In this document: piece by piece, positions 42,754 through 51,013 of the stretch
Position numbering within the stretch: the first letter of the stretch is position 1
Layout of the letters: each line of letters begins with the position of its first letter
NCBI RefSeq assembly: GCF_014647835.1
Contig: NZ_BMPY01000017.1
Coordinates: 85,413 to 149,412, forward strand
DNA length: 64,000 bases
Reading direction: 5' to 3'
Source: Microbispora rosea subsp. aerata
Lineage (GTDB): Bacteria; Actinomycetota; Actinomycetes; Streptosporangiales; Streptosporangiaceae
Made by a program: the position numbers and the translations under genes
Notes under the pieces: generated by a model
The model's input: the letters and a program-made list of their open reading frames with translations, nothing else
The model's database searches: none
Told to the model about the DNA's origin: nothing

Positions 42754-43839
42754 TCAGCAGATGCGCGGCAGCGGGTCGCCGACCAGCACGTCGATGATCC
42801 GGGTGCCGCCGAACCCGGTCTTCAGCAGCACCAGGCCCGGCGGGTCGTCCCGGACGCGGCCGACGATCGCGGCGCCCTCGCCGAGCGGGTGGCCGCGCAG
42901 CGCGGCGAGCGCGGACTCGGCCGCCTCCCCGTCCACCACCACGACCATGCGGCCCTCGCAGGCGACGTAGAGCGGGTCGATGCCCAGCAGCTCGCAGGCT
43001 CCGCGTACGGCGGGCCGTACGGGCACCGCGTCCTCCTCGACCACGACGGCGACGCCGGACGCGCGGGCGATCTCGTTGAGGATCGTCGCGACGCCGCCCC
43101 GGGTCGCGTCTCGCAGGCACCGCACCGCCTCGCCCTCGGCGGCCAGGAGCGCGGCGACCAGGCCGTTGAGCGGGGCGGTGTCGGAGACCAGGTCGGCCTC
43201 GATGTCCAGCTCGCCCCGGGCCAGCATGATCGTGACGCCGTGCTCGCCGACCGGGCCGGACACCAGGACGGCGTCGCCGGGCCGGGCGTGCGCGACGCCA
43301 GGCGCATCCCGCTCCAGCAGGCCCACCCCGGCGGTGGTGACGTAGCAGCCGTCGGCCTTGCCGCGCTGCACCACCTTGGTGTCGCCGGTCACGATCGACA
43401 CCTCCGCCGCCGCGGCGGCCCGCGCCATCGACGCGCTGATCCGCCGCAGGTCGTCGACCGGGAAGCCCTCCTCGAGCACGAAGGCGGCCGACAGATACAG
43501 CGGCCGGGCCCCGCACACCGCCAGGTCGTTCACGGTGCCGTTGACGGCGAGGTCGCCGATGTCGCCGCCGGGGAAGAACAGCGGGGAGACCACGTAGGAG
43601 TCGGTGGTGAACGCCAGGCGCGCGCCGCCCGCGCCGAACACCGCGCCGTCCTCCAGCGGCTCGAGGAGCGGGTTGCGGAACGCGTCGAGGAAGACCGCCT
43701 CGATCAGCGTCTGGGTCGCCTTGCCGCCCGCGCCGTGGGCCATCGTGATGTGCTCCTCGCGCACCCGCGCCTTGCGCCGCCTGGCCCGGTCGATGCGTTC
43801 GAGGACCTGTTCCTCACGGGTGGCCCGGGTCTCGGTCAC
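42754..43839 (-). CDS. hypE: Hydrogenase maturation protein HypE
   Basis: 361-aa ATP-dependent dehydratase that converts the HypF-made thiocarbamate to thiocyanate. AHGAGGKATQTLIE (near residue 34), FTTDSYVVSPLFFPGGDIG (near 78), TGDTKVVQRGKADG (near 156) and the C-terminal acceptor Cys in PRIC, the final residue, are all present. GTG start overlaps the hypD stop. The N-terminus has an extra ~25-residue Arg-rich segment before the usual HypE start. Confidence 0.96.
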   Translation of the reverse strand: MTETRATREEQVLERIDRARRRKARVREEHITMAHGAGGKATQTLIEAVFLDAFRNPLLEPLEDGAVFGAGGARLAFTTDSYVVSPLFFPGGDIGDLAVNGTVNDLAVCGARPLYLSAAFVLEEGFPVDDLRRISASMARAAAAAEVSIVTGDTKVVQRGKADGCYVTTAGVGLLERDAPGVAHARPGDAVLVSGPVGEHGVTIMLARGELDIEADLVSDTAPLNGLVAALLAAEGEAVRCLRDATRGGVATILNEIARASGVAVVVEEDAVPVRPAVRGACELLGIDPLYVACEGRMVVVVDGEAAESALAALRGHPLGEGAAIVGRVRDDPPGLVLLKTGFGGTRIIDVLVGDPLPRIC

Positions 43840-44960
43840 CGCGTCGCCTCCCTCACCCGCTGCCGGGAGAACCGGCCGAAGTTGTAGTAGGCCGCGCAGG
43901 CGCCCTCAGACGACACCATGCAGGTGCCGATCGGGGTCTCCGGCGTGCAGGCCGTGCCGAAGACCTTGCACTCCCACGGCTTGAGCACGCCCTTGAGCAC
44001 CTCGCCGCACTGGCACGCCTTCGGGTCGGCCACCCGGTCGCCGGGGATGTCGAACAACCGCTCCGCGTCGTACGCCGCGTACGCCTCGCGCATCCGCAGC
44101 GCCGAGTGCGAGATGAAGCCGAGGCCGCGCCACTCGAAGTAGGGCCGCAGCTCCATCACCTCGTTGACGGCCCGCAGCGCCTTGACGTTGCCCGCCCACG
44201 GCACGACCCGGGCGTACTGGTTCTCCACCTCCGACCGTCCCTCGGCGAGCTGCAGCATGAGCAGGTAGACCGACTGGAGGATGTCCAGCGGCTCGAAGCC
44301 CGCCACGACCAGCGGCTTGCCGTAGCCGCGGGCGATGAACTCGTACGGCCGGCAGCCGATGATCGTGGACACGTGGCCCGGCCCGATGAAGCCGTCCAGG
44401 CGCAGGTCGGGCGAGTCCAGGATGGCCTTGATCGCCGGAATGATCGTCACGTGGTTGCAGAAGACCGAGAAGTTCCGCACGCCCTCGGCCGCCGCCCGCA
44501 GCACGGTCACGGCGGTCGACGGCGCGGTGGTCTCGAACCCGATGGCCATGAAGACGACCCGGCGGTCCGGCTCGCGCCGGGCGATCTTGAGGGCGTCCAG
44601 CGGCGAGTAGACCATGCGGATGTCGGCGCCCCCGGCCGTGGCGTCGAAGAACGACCCGCGCCCGCCGGGCACCCGCATCATGTCGCCGAACGACGTCATG
44701 ATCACATCCGGCTGCTCGGCGATGTGGATCGCGTCGTCCACGCGGCCCATCGGGATCACGCAGACCGGGCAGCCCGGGCCGTGCACCAGCGTGATCGTCT
44801 CGGGCAGGTAGTCCTCAAGCCCGTGCTTGTAGATGGTGTGGGTGTGGCCGCCGCACACCTCCATGAACTTGTAGGCGCGGCCCGGCTCGCACAGGCTCGC
44901 GATCTTGGCGGACAGCGCCCGCGCCTTGTCCGCGTCGCGATACTCGTCGACGAAGCGCAT
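43836..44960 (-). CDS. hypD: Hydrogenase maturation protein HypD
   Basis: 374-aa [4Fe-4S] protein that, with HypC, is the scaffold where Fe(CN)2CO is assembled. Motifs: CGGHTHTIYKHGLED (near residue 40), GPGCPVCVIPMGRVDDA (near 65), GFETTAPSTAV (near 150), and C-terminal cluster cysteines (CQCGEVLKG, CKVFGTAC, CMVSSEGAC). GAGAGGTGAGGG precedes ATG 44960. A 14-bp gap separates it from hypC. Confidence 0.97.
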   Translation of the reverse strand: MRFVDEYRDADKARALSAKIASLCEPGRAYKFMEVCGGHTHTIYKHGLEDYLPETITLVHGPGCPVCVIPMGRVDDAIHIAEQPDVIMTSFGDMMRVPGGRGSFFDATAGGADIRMVYSPLDALKIARREPDRRVVFMAIGFETTAPSTAVTVLRAAAEGVRNFSVFCNHVTIIPAIKAILDSPDLRLDGFIGPGHVSTIIGCRPYEFIARGYGKPLVVAGFEPLDILQSVYLLMLQLAEGRSEVENQYARVVPWAGNVKALRAVNEVMELRPYFEWRGLGFISHSALRMREAYAAYDAERLFDIPGDRVADPKACQCGEVLKGVLKPWECKVFGTACTPETPIGTCMVSSEGACAAYYNFGRFSRQRVREATR

Positions 44961-44974
44961 CGGCCCTCACCTCT

Positions 44975-45253
44975 CTATGGACGGTCTATGGAGGAGTCGC
45001 GCAGCGCCCGCAGCTCGTCCTCGTACGCCTGGCCGATGCCTTCGAGGAACTCCAGCGCGGCCCGGGCCTCGGCCTCGTCGATCTTGGAAAGCGCGAAGCC
45101 GACGTGGATCAGCACCCAGTCGCCGGGCCGCAGCGGCTGCCCGTCGAGCAGGCCGATGTTGACGGCCCGCCGCACCCCGCTCACGTCGACCTTGGCGAGG
45201 TCAGTCTGGTCCGGCGGGATCTCCACGATCTCGCCCGGAATGCCCAGGCACAT
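44975..45253 (-). CDS. hypC: Hydrogenase maturation chaperone HypC
   Basis: 92 aa. N-terminal MCLGIPGEIVEI has the essential Cys2 that binds the Fe(CN)2CO unit in the HypC-HypD complex and hands it to the large subunit. WVLIHVGFALSKIDEAEA is the usual core. GGAGG lies 6-7 nt before ATG 45253, inside the hypA frame, which overlaps hypC by 53 bp. The C-terminal helix is about 10 residues longer than usual. Confidence 0.95.
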   Translation of the reverse strand: MCLGIPGEIVEIPPDQTDLAKVDVSGVRRAVNIGLLDGQPLRPGDWVLIHVGFALSKIDEAEARAALEFLEGIGQAYEDELRALRDSSIDRP

Positions 45254-45608
45254 GGGACGCCTCCACGGTGGTGTCGGGGTCGAGCTGGATGGATTCCAGG
45301 ACGAGGCTGTCCCCGCCCTCGGTGTCGATGTCGATGCCCCCGCACAGACCGCAGATCGTCAGCGGGTCGGCGCACAGGGCGGAGTGGCCGCAGCCCCGGC
45401 AGATGAGCCGGGCGGGCTCGATGACCAGGTCGAGCTCGGCGTCCTGGGCGACCGTGCCGGTGGCGGCGAGGCAGAAGGCCTGGTCCATGGCCTGCGGGGC
45501 GATGCGCAGCAGTGCGCCCGCCCGCACCCGGGCCCGGCGCACCCGCCTGCCCTTGGCCCGGCGCTCGACGGCGTCGACCACGGCCTCGGCGATCCCGAAC
45601 TCGTGCAT
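45201..45608 (-). CDS. hypA: Nickel insertion protein HypA
   Basis: 135 aa. MHEFGIAEAVVDAV begins with the His2 nickel ligand, so ATG 45608 is used (AGAAGGA 10 nt upstream) rather than GTG 45617. Zinc ribbon cysteines: CRGC near residue 73 and CGLC near 87, with an additional Cys between. HypA delivers Ni2+ to the apo-large subunit, normally with the GTPase HypB, which is not encoded here. The C-terminal ~18 residues (after VEASHVPG) are read from DNA that also codes for the start of hypC, an unusually long 53-bp overlap. Confidence 0.93.
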   Translation of the reverse strand: MHEFGIAEAVVDAVERRAKGRRVRRARVRAGALLRIAPQAMDQAFCLAATGTVAQDAELDLVIEPARLICRGCGHSALCADPLTICGLCGGIDIDTEGGDSLVLESIQLDPDTTVEASHVPGHSGRDRGDPAGPD

Positions 45609-45613
45609 CGGCG

Positions 45614-45718
45614 TCACATCCTTCTGATCCGCAGGTAGCGCCGGATGTCGGGCAGCGACTGGACGACCAGGACGGCCACCACGGCCACCAGCAGCACGAC
45701 GAGCACCCTTTTCAGCAT
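45614..45718 (-). CDS. 34-aa single-helix membrane peptide of the hydrogenase operon
   Basis: MLKRVLVVLLVAVVAVLVVQ followed by SLPDIRRYLRIRRM: one transmembrane helix and a basic cytoplasmic tail. GGAGGGGGG lies about 6 nt before ATG 45718. Its start overlaps the protease stop by 7 bp and its stop lies 5 bp before hypA. It resembles the small DUF6893-type proteins of actinobacteria. Placement in the operon suggests membrane attachment or assembly of the hydrogenase (inference). Confidence 0.78.
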   Translation of the reverse strand: MLKRVLVVLLVAVVAVLVVQSLPDIRRYLRIRRM

Positions 45719-46176
45719 CGCCGTCCCCCCTCCGCGATCAGTTCGAGCACGAGGCCGGCGGCCTTCGGCACGGCCGCCGCGACCGGCGGGCTCAGCTCCA
45801 TGCCCGGCGTCACGTCGGCGGGCTCGCAGCCGACCAGCAGCACCCTGCCTCCCCGGGGGAGATCGAGGCCGCCGGCGAGCGTGAGCACCGCGTCGGGGGT
45901 CATCGCGTGCGCGTCCACGAAATCGGCCGGCTCCGGGGGCGCGGGCTCCCTGACGCACAGCGTGCCGGGCGCCCGTCCCGACGGGACCGCGTCCACCAGG
46001 ATCGTGAGGTCGTATCCCGAGGTCAGCTCGTAGGCGAGGTGGATGCCCCGGATGCCGAAGTCGCCGACCTCCACCCCATCGGGCACCCCGGCGGCGGCAA
46101 GGTGACGGGCCACCGCGACGCCGAACCCGTCGTCGCCGAGGAAGACGTTGCCCACACCCGCCACCAGCGTCCTCAT
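45712..46176 (-). CDS. Hydrogenase maturation endopeptidase (HyaD/HycI family)
   Basis: 154-aa nickel-dependent protease that removes the large-subunit C-terminal tail after Ni insertion. GVGNVFLGDDGFGVAVARHL (near residue 8) carries the metal-binding acid, IRGIHLAYELTSGYD (near 50), VDAVPSG (near 69), and HAMTPDAVL (near 98) the His ligand. The matching large-subunit gene in this operon has a 22-residue tail to remove. GAGGTGGAA precedes ATG 46176, which overlaps the upstream gene by 4 bp. Confidence 0.94.
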   Translation of the reverse strand: MRTLVAGVGNVFLGDDGFGVAVARHLAAAGVPDGVEVGDFGIRGIHLAYELTSGYDLTILVDAVPSGRAPGTLCVREPAPPEPADFVDAHAMTPDAVLTLAGGLDLPRGGRVLLVGCEPADVTPGMELSPPVAAAVPKAAGLVLELIAEGGRRC

Positions 46177-47450
46177 GCCGGTTCCACCTCGTCGGGAGCG
46201 AAGTAGAAGAACCGTCCCTGCTCGCGCCGCAGATCGGAGCCGGGGTCGTCCTCCAGCGTGACGGCCAGGTGACGCACGCCGTCCACGTCGAGGAACACCT
46301 CCTCGACCACCGCGGTCCGCCCGGCGAGGAACATGTCCTGCGCGTCGGCGCGGCGGCGGCCGGGCCGCAGCCGCACCCGGCTCCCCTTCGCGATCCGCAC
46401 CCCGCCGACGACCACGCCGTCGTCTCCGCGTTTCGGTTTCGCGGGCATTTCCAGGTGGCGGATGGCGCCGTGGAGGCGTTCCAGCAGCTCCGGGGGCAGG
46501 GCGGCGGCCCGTTCGAGGATCTCGGCGGCGCGCGGGTCGGTGATCCGGGCCTCCCGCTTCTCCTCCTCGGTCAGCGTCAGCGTGCGCAGCGTGAGCAGCT
46601 CGTCGATCTCGGTCGAGTCGAACAGGTCGCCCGGGCTCTCCGGCGCGACGGCCGGGTGGTCGTACAGGATGATCGGCGAGGACAGCACGACGTCGCGGCG
46701 GCCGGGCTCGCCCACCAGGACCGGCCAGGTGTTCTCGTTGCGGCACTGCCGCGCCGCCGCCTCGGCCCACAGCGGCGGGTCGAGCAGCGAGACGAAGGCC
46801 CCGCCGCTCACCCCGATCAGCAGGTGGGCGGCGACCAGCGAACGGCGCAGGGCCTCCTCGCGCGGCGCGTCCGCCCGCTCCCAGTGGGAGGTGTTCTCCA
46901 CCTCGATCCGCAGCCGGACCAGTCCGTACGGCCCGGGCAGCCGTTCTGCGGAGATCCGCAGCTCCGCGTCGAGCGGCTGGTGCTCGCAGACGACGCGGCC
47001 GGTCCGCTCGCCGTCGGGGCCGGTGATGGGCTCGATGACGCGTTCGCCGGGCACCAGCACCTCGACCACGCGCAGCCCGCCGGCCACGTCGGACAACGAC
47101 ACCGCCGCCCTGGCCTCCCGCTCCGCGGCCTCGTCGAAGCTGAGGTAGTCGCGTCCGCCGACCGTCAGCTTCGGCACCGGCCAGTAGCCGTCGTCCTCTC
47201 TCCGCTCGACCGTCTTGCCCCTGACGTGCAGGAACCGCAGGCGCACGTCGATCCGGGCGTCGCCGGGGGCCTCCAGCAGGCACTCGGTCACGCTGGAGGA
47301 CGGCTCGCCGGGGTAGTTCGGCGGCACCAGCACGCCGAACTGCCAGCGCATGCGGTTCTTGGCCGCCGAGGCCCGGTAGGGGTAGAGCAGGTAGCCCTCG
47401 TACAGCACGGCGTCCGCGACGCGGCGGGCCTCCTCCATCGGCCTGGTCAC
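46173..47450 (-). CDS. Hydrogenase-cluster protein of unknown function (425 aa)
   Basis: I do not recognise a characterised domain. The N-terminal 300 residues are beta-rich and hydrophilic (LYEGYLLYPYRASAAKNRMR near residue 15, GPYGLVRLRIEVENTSHWER near 175). A helical linker (~300-345) leads to a C-terminal segment with KGSRVRLRPGRRRADAQDMF and TAVVEEVFLDVDGVRHLAVT. This type is conserved in actinobacterial high-affinity hydrogenase loci (from general knowledge). AAGGAGG precedes GTG 47450, which overlaps the DUF6084 stop. No signal peptide or metal motif. Confidence 0.85.
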   Translation of the reverse strand: MTRPMEEARRVADAVLYEGYLLYPYRASAAKNRMRWQFGVLVPPNYPGEPSSSVTECLLEAPGDARIDVRLRFLHVRGKTVERREDDGYWPVPKLTVGGRDYLSFDEAAEREARAAVSLSDVAGGLRVVEVLVPGERVIEPITGPDGERTGRVVCEHQPLDAELRISAERLPGPYGLVRLRIEVENTSHWERADAPREEALRRSLVAAHLLIGVSGGAFVSLLDPPLWAEAAARQCRNENTWPVLVGEPGRRDVVLSSPIILYDHPAVAPESPGDLFDSTEIDELLTLRTLTLTEEEKREARITDPRAAEILERAAALPPELLERLHGAIRHLEMPAKPKRGDDGVVVGGVRIAKGSRVRLRPGRRRADAQDMFLAGRTAVVEEVFLDVDGVRHLAVTLEDDPGSDLRREQGRFFYFAPDEVEPA

Positions 47451-48082
47451 CGGTCCGCCTCCTTCAACAGCAGCTCGACCGCCTCGTCGACGGTGGCGAG
47501 GACCCGTTCCGACTTGAAGCGCAGAAGCTCGCGTACGGTGTCGCGGCGCAGCCGCAGCCACCCGCAGCCGGGGAAGGCGGTGTCGATCGTCTCGCGCCAC
47601 ACCGCGACCGGCAGGCGGTGGCGGGTCTCGCAGTGCCAGGGGATCCGCCGCATGCTCACGCCGCCGCCGGAGCGGGCGAGCACGGTCCCGCTGAACAGCA
47701 GCAGCAGCGGGATCTCGCCGTCGTCCAGGGAGGCGAAATATCTGCCCGCCGCCACCTCCAGGTCGTAGCCGCACGGCACCGACAGGTCGAACTCGGTGCT
47801 CCCGGTGAAGCCGGGCACCACCGCCTGGGCCATGGCGAACTGCACCGGCCGCAGCGTGCCGCCCCACCGGGCCTGCTCGCCGAACAGGTCCGCGAGCAGC
47901 TCCGCCTCCCGCGGCTCGTACGCCCTGCGGCGCGGCTCGATCCTGATCTGGCAGCGCAGCGCGATGGCGTGGACGCCCTCGGGGGCGGGGTCGGTGACCC
48001 GCAGGCGGAAGACGAGCGTGGGCGAGGCCGCGTACGGCTCGGGCCGGGCGTCCAGGCAGTCGAATCGGACATCGTCGTCCAA
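47447..48082 (-). CDS. DUF6084-type hydrogenase-cluster protein
   Basis: 211 aa. FDCLDARPEPYAASPTLVFR (near residue 6) and LLLLFSGTVLA (near 122) with MRRIPWHCETRHRLP (near 138). A TTG start at 48082 is used: AAGGAGG lies exactly 7 nt upstream and no ATG or GTG gives the conserved N-terminus. It begins 2 bp after the DUF5947 stop. Cytoplasmic, beta-rich; function unknown. Conserved alongside group 1h hydrogenases. Confidence 0.85.
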   Translation of the reverse strand: MDDDVRFDCLDARPEPYAASPTLVFRLRVTDPAPEGVHAIALRCQIRIEPRRRAYEPREAELLADLFGEQARWGGTLRPVQFAMAQAVVPGFTGSTEFDLSVPCGYDLEVAAGRYFASLDDGEIPLLLLFSGTVLARSGGGVSMRRIPWHCETRHRLPVAVWRETIDTAFPGCGWLRLRRDTVRELLRFKSERVLATVDEAVELLLKEADR

Positions 48083-48084
48083 GG

Positions 48085-48702
48085 TCAAACCTCCTTGGGA
48101 ACGCGGGCGCGCCGGCGCAGGCCGGCGAAGAAGCCGTCGATGGCCTCCCACGCCTCCCGTCCGCCGTCGAAGCCCTTCCAGTGCAGCCGTACGAGACCGA
48201 CGAGCCGGTAGCAGGCGTCGATCGGCACGAGATGGCAGGAGAACGACCCGTCCGGGGCCCGGTCCACCAGCAGCGCCTCGACGTCGGGCTCGGCGTCCGC
48301 CGGCGCCGGGTTGGCCGCGAGCACCCGGTCCCAGGTCGCGAGCGGGAGCAGCGACTCGGTCGCCCCGGCCGGGCTGGGATAGAAGGCCACGGTCCGGCCG
48401 AGCGAGGAGTTGTGGAAGAAGAACGCGGTGCGGACCGGGATGCCCAGCTCGTCCCAGTCGGCGGGGGAGATCCGGAACGACGGCGCGTAGCGATACCGGC
48501 CGGGCACGGCGCGGTAGCGGCCCCGGGCCGGGCCGGTGAACAGCAGGCGGCAGCCCCGGCAGACGCACATCAGCGCCCTGGTCTCCAGGTCCACGACGTG
48601 CCCGTGCTCCGCCTCCACCGGATCGGCGCACATCTCGCACCGCGCCACAGCTCTCCCGGGGGCTCTGCCGGGCTCGCGGAAGCGGCGCAGGCCGGTGCTC
48701 AC
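48085..48702 (-). CDS. DUF5947-type hydrogenase-cluster protein with a zinc-ribbon-like motif
   Basis: 205 aa. CEMC (near residue 22) and CVCRGC (near 46) could form a metal-binding ribbon or a redox site. SLGRTVAFYPSPAGATESLL (near 100) and CYRLVGLVRLHWKGFDGG (near 163) are further landmarks. GTG 48702 overlaps the NifU-like stop, with GGAGGGGG upstream. It could interact with the hydrogenase cofactor or an electron acceptor; function is not established. Confidence 0.86.
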   Translation of the reverse strand: MSTGLRRFREPGRAPGRAVARCEMCADPVEAEHGHVVDLETRALMCVCRGCRLLFTGPARGRYRAVPGRYRYAPSFRISPADWDELGIPVRTAFFFHNSSLGRTVAFYPSPAGATESLLPLATWDRVLAANPAPADAEPDVEALLVDRAPDGSFSCHLVPIDACYRLVGLVRLHWKGFDGGREAWEAIDGFFAGLRRRARVPKEV

Positions 48703-49241
48703 GACGCCCCCTCCGGCACCGGGCACGGCCCGGGCGGGCGCCTGCCGATGCGCAGGAGGGCCACCGCGCTCTCGACGTCCACCCGGGTCACCTCGGGGGC
48801 GACCCGGGCGATGGCGCGTTCGATCGACTCGGTGACGGTGATACGCGACGAGGGGCAGCCGTCGCAGGCCCCCTCGAGGCGCAGCCGCACCACGACGCCC
48901 CCAGTGTCCTCGTCCAGGCCGAGCAGTTCGACGCCGCCCTCGTGCAGGCCGAGATAGGGGCGCACGCCGTCGAGCGCGGACCGCACCCGCTCGGCGGTGG
49001 TGAGCGGATGCAGGTCGTGCAGCACGAGCAGGCCCGACACCAGCGGGTCGTCCACCAGCGCGCGCAGCGTGCCGGCCGACCCGGTCTCGGTGACGATCGC
49101 CATGATCCGTTCCAGGCCCGCGCCGTACAGGCCGACGACCTCCCGCACCAGCTCCTCCGCCCTGGCCCCGGCCCCCGCGTCGGCCAGCGCGCCGAGCAAC
49201 CGCTCGACCCGCTCCCCGGTGGCGGCGACGTCGTACGTCAT
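48699..49241 (-). CDS. NifU-domain protein of the hydrogenase operon
   Basis: 180 aa. A helical N-terminal half (~1-80) is followed by a NifU C-terminal-type domain with GVELLGLDEDTGGVVVRLR and the CxxC motif in GACDGCPSS (near residue 136). NifU/Nfu domains carry and donate [4Fe-4S] clusters, so it may supply clusters to the small subunit or act as an electron link. ATG 49241 overlaps the large-subunit stop by 4 bp, so expression is coupled to the enzyme. Confidence 0.9.
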   Translation of the reverse strand: MTYDVAATGERVERLLGALADAGAGARAEELVREVVGLYGAGLERIMAIVTETGSAGTLRALVDDPLVSGLLVLHDLHPLTTAERVRSALDGVRPYLGLHEGGVELLGLDEDTGGVVVRLRLEGACDGCPSSRITVTESIERAIARVAPEVTRVDVESAVALLRIGRRPPGPCPVPEGAS

Positions 49242-51013
49242 GGCGTCCCCGGGAACGCGTGCGGGCTGTGCACCACCCGCAGCTCCCTGCCGCGGCCGAG
49301 ATACATGTGGACGCCGCAGGGCAGGCACGGGTCGAAGCTGCGCACGGCGCGCATGATGTCGATGCCCTTGAAGCTCTCCGGCGGGTTCTCCTCGAAGATC
49401 GGCGTGTTCTGCACCGCGTCCTCGTACGGCCCCGGCGTGCCGTACGAGTCGCGCACGCTGGCGTTCCACGGCGTCGGCGGGTACGGGTGATAGTTGGCGA
49501 TCTTCCCGTCCCTGATCACCATGTGGTGGGACAGCACGCCCCGCACGGCCTCGGTGAAGCCGCAGGAGATCGCCTCGTCGGGCACGGTGAACGGCGACCA
49601 CGTCTGGGTGCGCCCCTGGCGGACCTCGCCCAGCGCCCGCTCCGCGAAGTGCAGCGCGCAGGCCGCGGCGTACGCCTGGAAGTACGTCCTGGCCCGGTTG
49701 CGCTCGATCGCGTTGGACAGCAGCTCCCCGTTTCGCTGGGGAATGCGCCACTCGAACGTCTGCTCCGGCCGGGTCGCCGTCCTCGGCAGGTTGATTTCAA
49801 CGCTGTGGCCGGTGGACCTGACGTAGCCGATGTCCACCAGGCCGGACAGGGCGGTGACCCACAGGCGGGCGAGCGGCCCGCCACCGGTGTCGAGCGCGAG
49901 CAGGTCGCGCCCGTCGAACCAGCGGGGCGACATCACCCAGCTGTACTTGTCGGTGAAGTCCCGCTTCTGCGGATGCGGGATCGTGTGCTGGTTCCACGGA
50001 TGCCGGATGTCCACCGGGTTGCCCAGCGGGTCTTCGGTGACGAACGGCTCCCGGTCGACCCAGTCGTCGTAGTAGGAGCTGCCCAGCAGGATGCGGATGC
50101 CGAGGTTGATGTCGACCAGGTCGTTGGTGAGGAGCTTCCCGTCCACCACCACACCTGGGGTGACGAACATCTTCCGGCCCCAGGCGCTCATGGTGCGGTA
50201 GTCGAAGTCGCAGTGCTCGGGGTCCTGGAAGCTGCCCCAGCAGCCGAGCAGCACCCGCCGCCTGCCCACCTGCTCGTAGCCGGGCATCGCGTCGTAGACG
50301 AAGTCGAACAGGTCGTCGTGCATCGGGACGACCCGCTTCATGAACTCGACATACCGCATCAGGCGGGTGAGGTAGTCGGTGAACACCTGCACCGTCGCCA
50401 CCGTCCCCACCCCGCCGGGGTAGAGCGTGGAGGGGTGCACGTGCCTGCCCTCCATCAGGCAGAACATCTCCCGGGTGGTGCGGCTCATCGCCAGCGCCTC
50501 GCGGTAGAACTCGCCCTCCAGCGGGTTCAGCGAGCGCATGATGTCGGCGATCGTGCGGTAGCCGTGGTCGGCCGCGTGCGGCGCCTCGGTCCGCTCGGCT
50601 CGCGCCAGCACGCCCGGGTTGGTCTCGCGGACCATCTTCTCGCAGTAGTCGACCCCGACCAGGTTCTCCTGGAAGATGTTGTGGTCGAACATGTACTCGG
50701 CCGCCTCGCCGAGGTTGATCATCCACTCGCCGAGGTGCGGCGGGCACACGCCGTACGCCATGTTCTGCGCGTACACCGAGCAGGTCGCGTGGTTGTCGCC
50801 GCAGATGCCGCAGATCCTGCTGGTGATGAAGTGGGCGTCGCGCGGGTCCTTGCCCTTCATGAAGACGCTGTAGCCCCGGAACACCGACGAGGTGCTGTAA
50901 CACTCCGCGACCTCGCGATTGGCGAAGTCGATCTTGGCGTAGATGCCGAGACTGCCGACGATCCTGGTGATCGGGTCCCAGGCCATCTCGACGAGTTCGC
51001 GTTCCCGGGTCAT
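49238..51013 (-). CDS. hhyL: [NiFe] hydrogenase large subunit, actinobacterial high-affinity type
   Basis: 591 aa. N-terminal metal motif RICGICGDNHATC (Cys 69 and 72) and C-terminal DPCLPCGVH (Cys near 563 and 566) bind the Ni-Fe site. The final 22 residues after His 569 should be removed by the maturation protease in this operon. The L1 form with GDNHA and the GVH ending fit group 1h (formerly group 5) enzymes, which oxidise H2 at atmospheric levels in the presence of O2. ATG 51013 overlaps the small-subunit stop. No Tat signal on either subunit, so the active site faces the cytoplasm. Confidence 0.97.
   Translation of the reverse strand: MTRERELVEMAWDPITRIVGSLGIYAKIDFANREVAECYSTSSVFRGYSVFMKGKDPRDAHFITSRICGICGDNHATCSVYAQNMAYGVCPPHLGEWMINLGEAAEYMFDHNIFQENLVGVDYCEKMVRETNPGVLARAERTEAPHAADHGYRTIADIMRSLNPLEGEFYREALAMSRTTREMFCLMEGRHVHPSTLYPGGVGTVATVQVFTDYLTRLMRYVEFMKRVVPMHDDLFDFVYDAMPGYEQVGRRRVLLGCWGSFQDPEHCDFDYRTMSAWGRKMFVTPGVVVDGKLLTNDLVDINLGIRILLGSSYYDDWVDREPFVTEDPLGNPVDIRHPWNQHTIPHPQKRDFTDKYSWVMSPRWFDGRDLLALDTGGGPLARLWVTALSGLVDIGYVRSTGHSVEINLPRTATRPEQTFEWRIPQRNGELLSNAIERNRARTYFQAYAAACALHFAERALGEVRQGRTQTWSPFTVPDEAISCGFTEAVRGVLSHHMVIRDGKIANYHPYPPTPWNASVRDSYGTPGPYEDAVQNTPIFEENPPESFKGIDIMRAVRSFDPCLPCGVHMYLGRGRELRVVHSPHAFPGTP

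Noticed and set aside
44106-45638. 510-codon plus-strand frame over hypD/hypC/hypA
   Set aside because: Antisense to well-supported hyp genes; no signals of its own.
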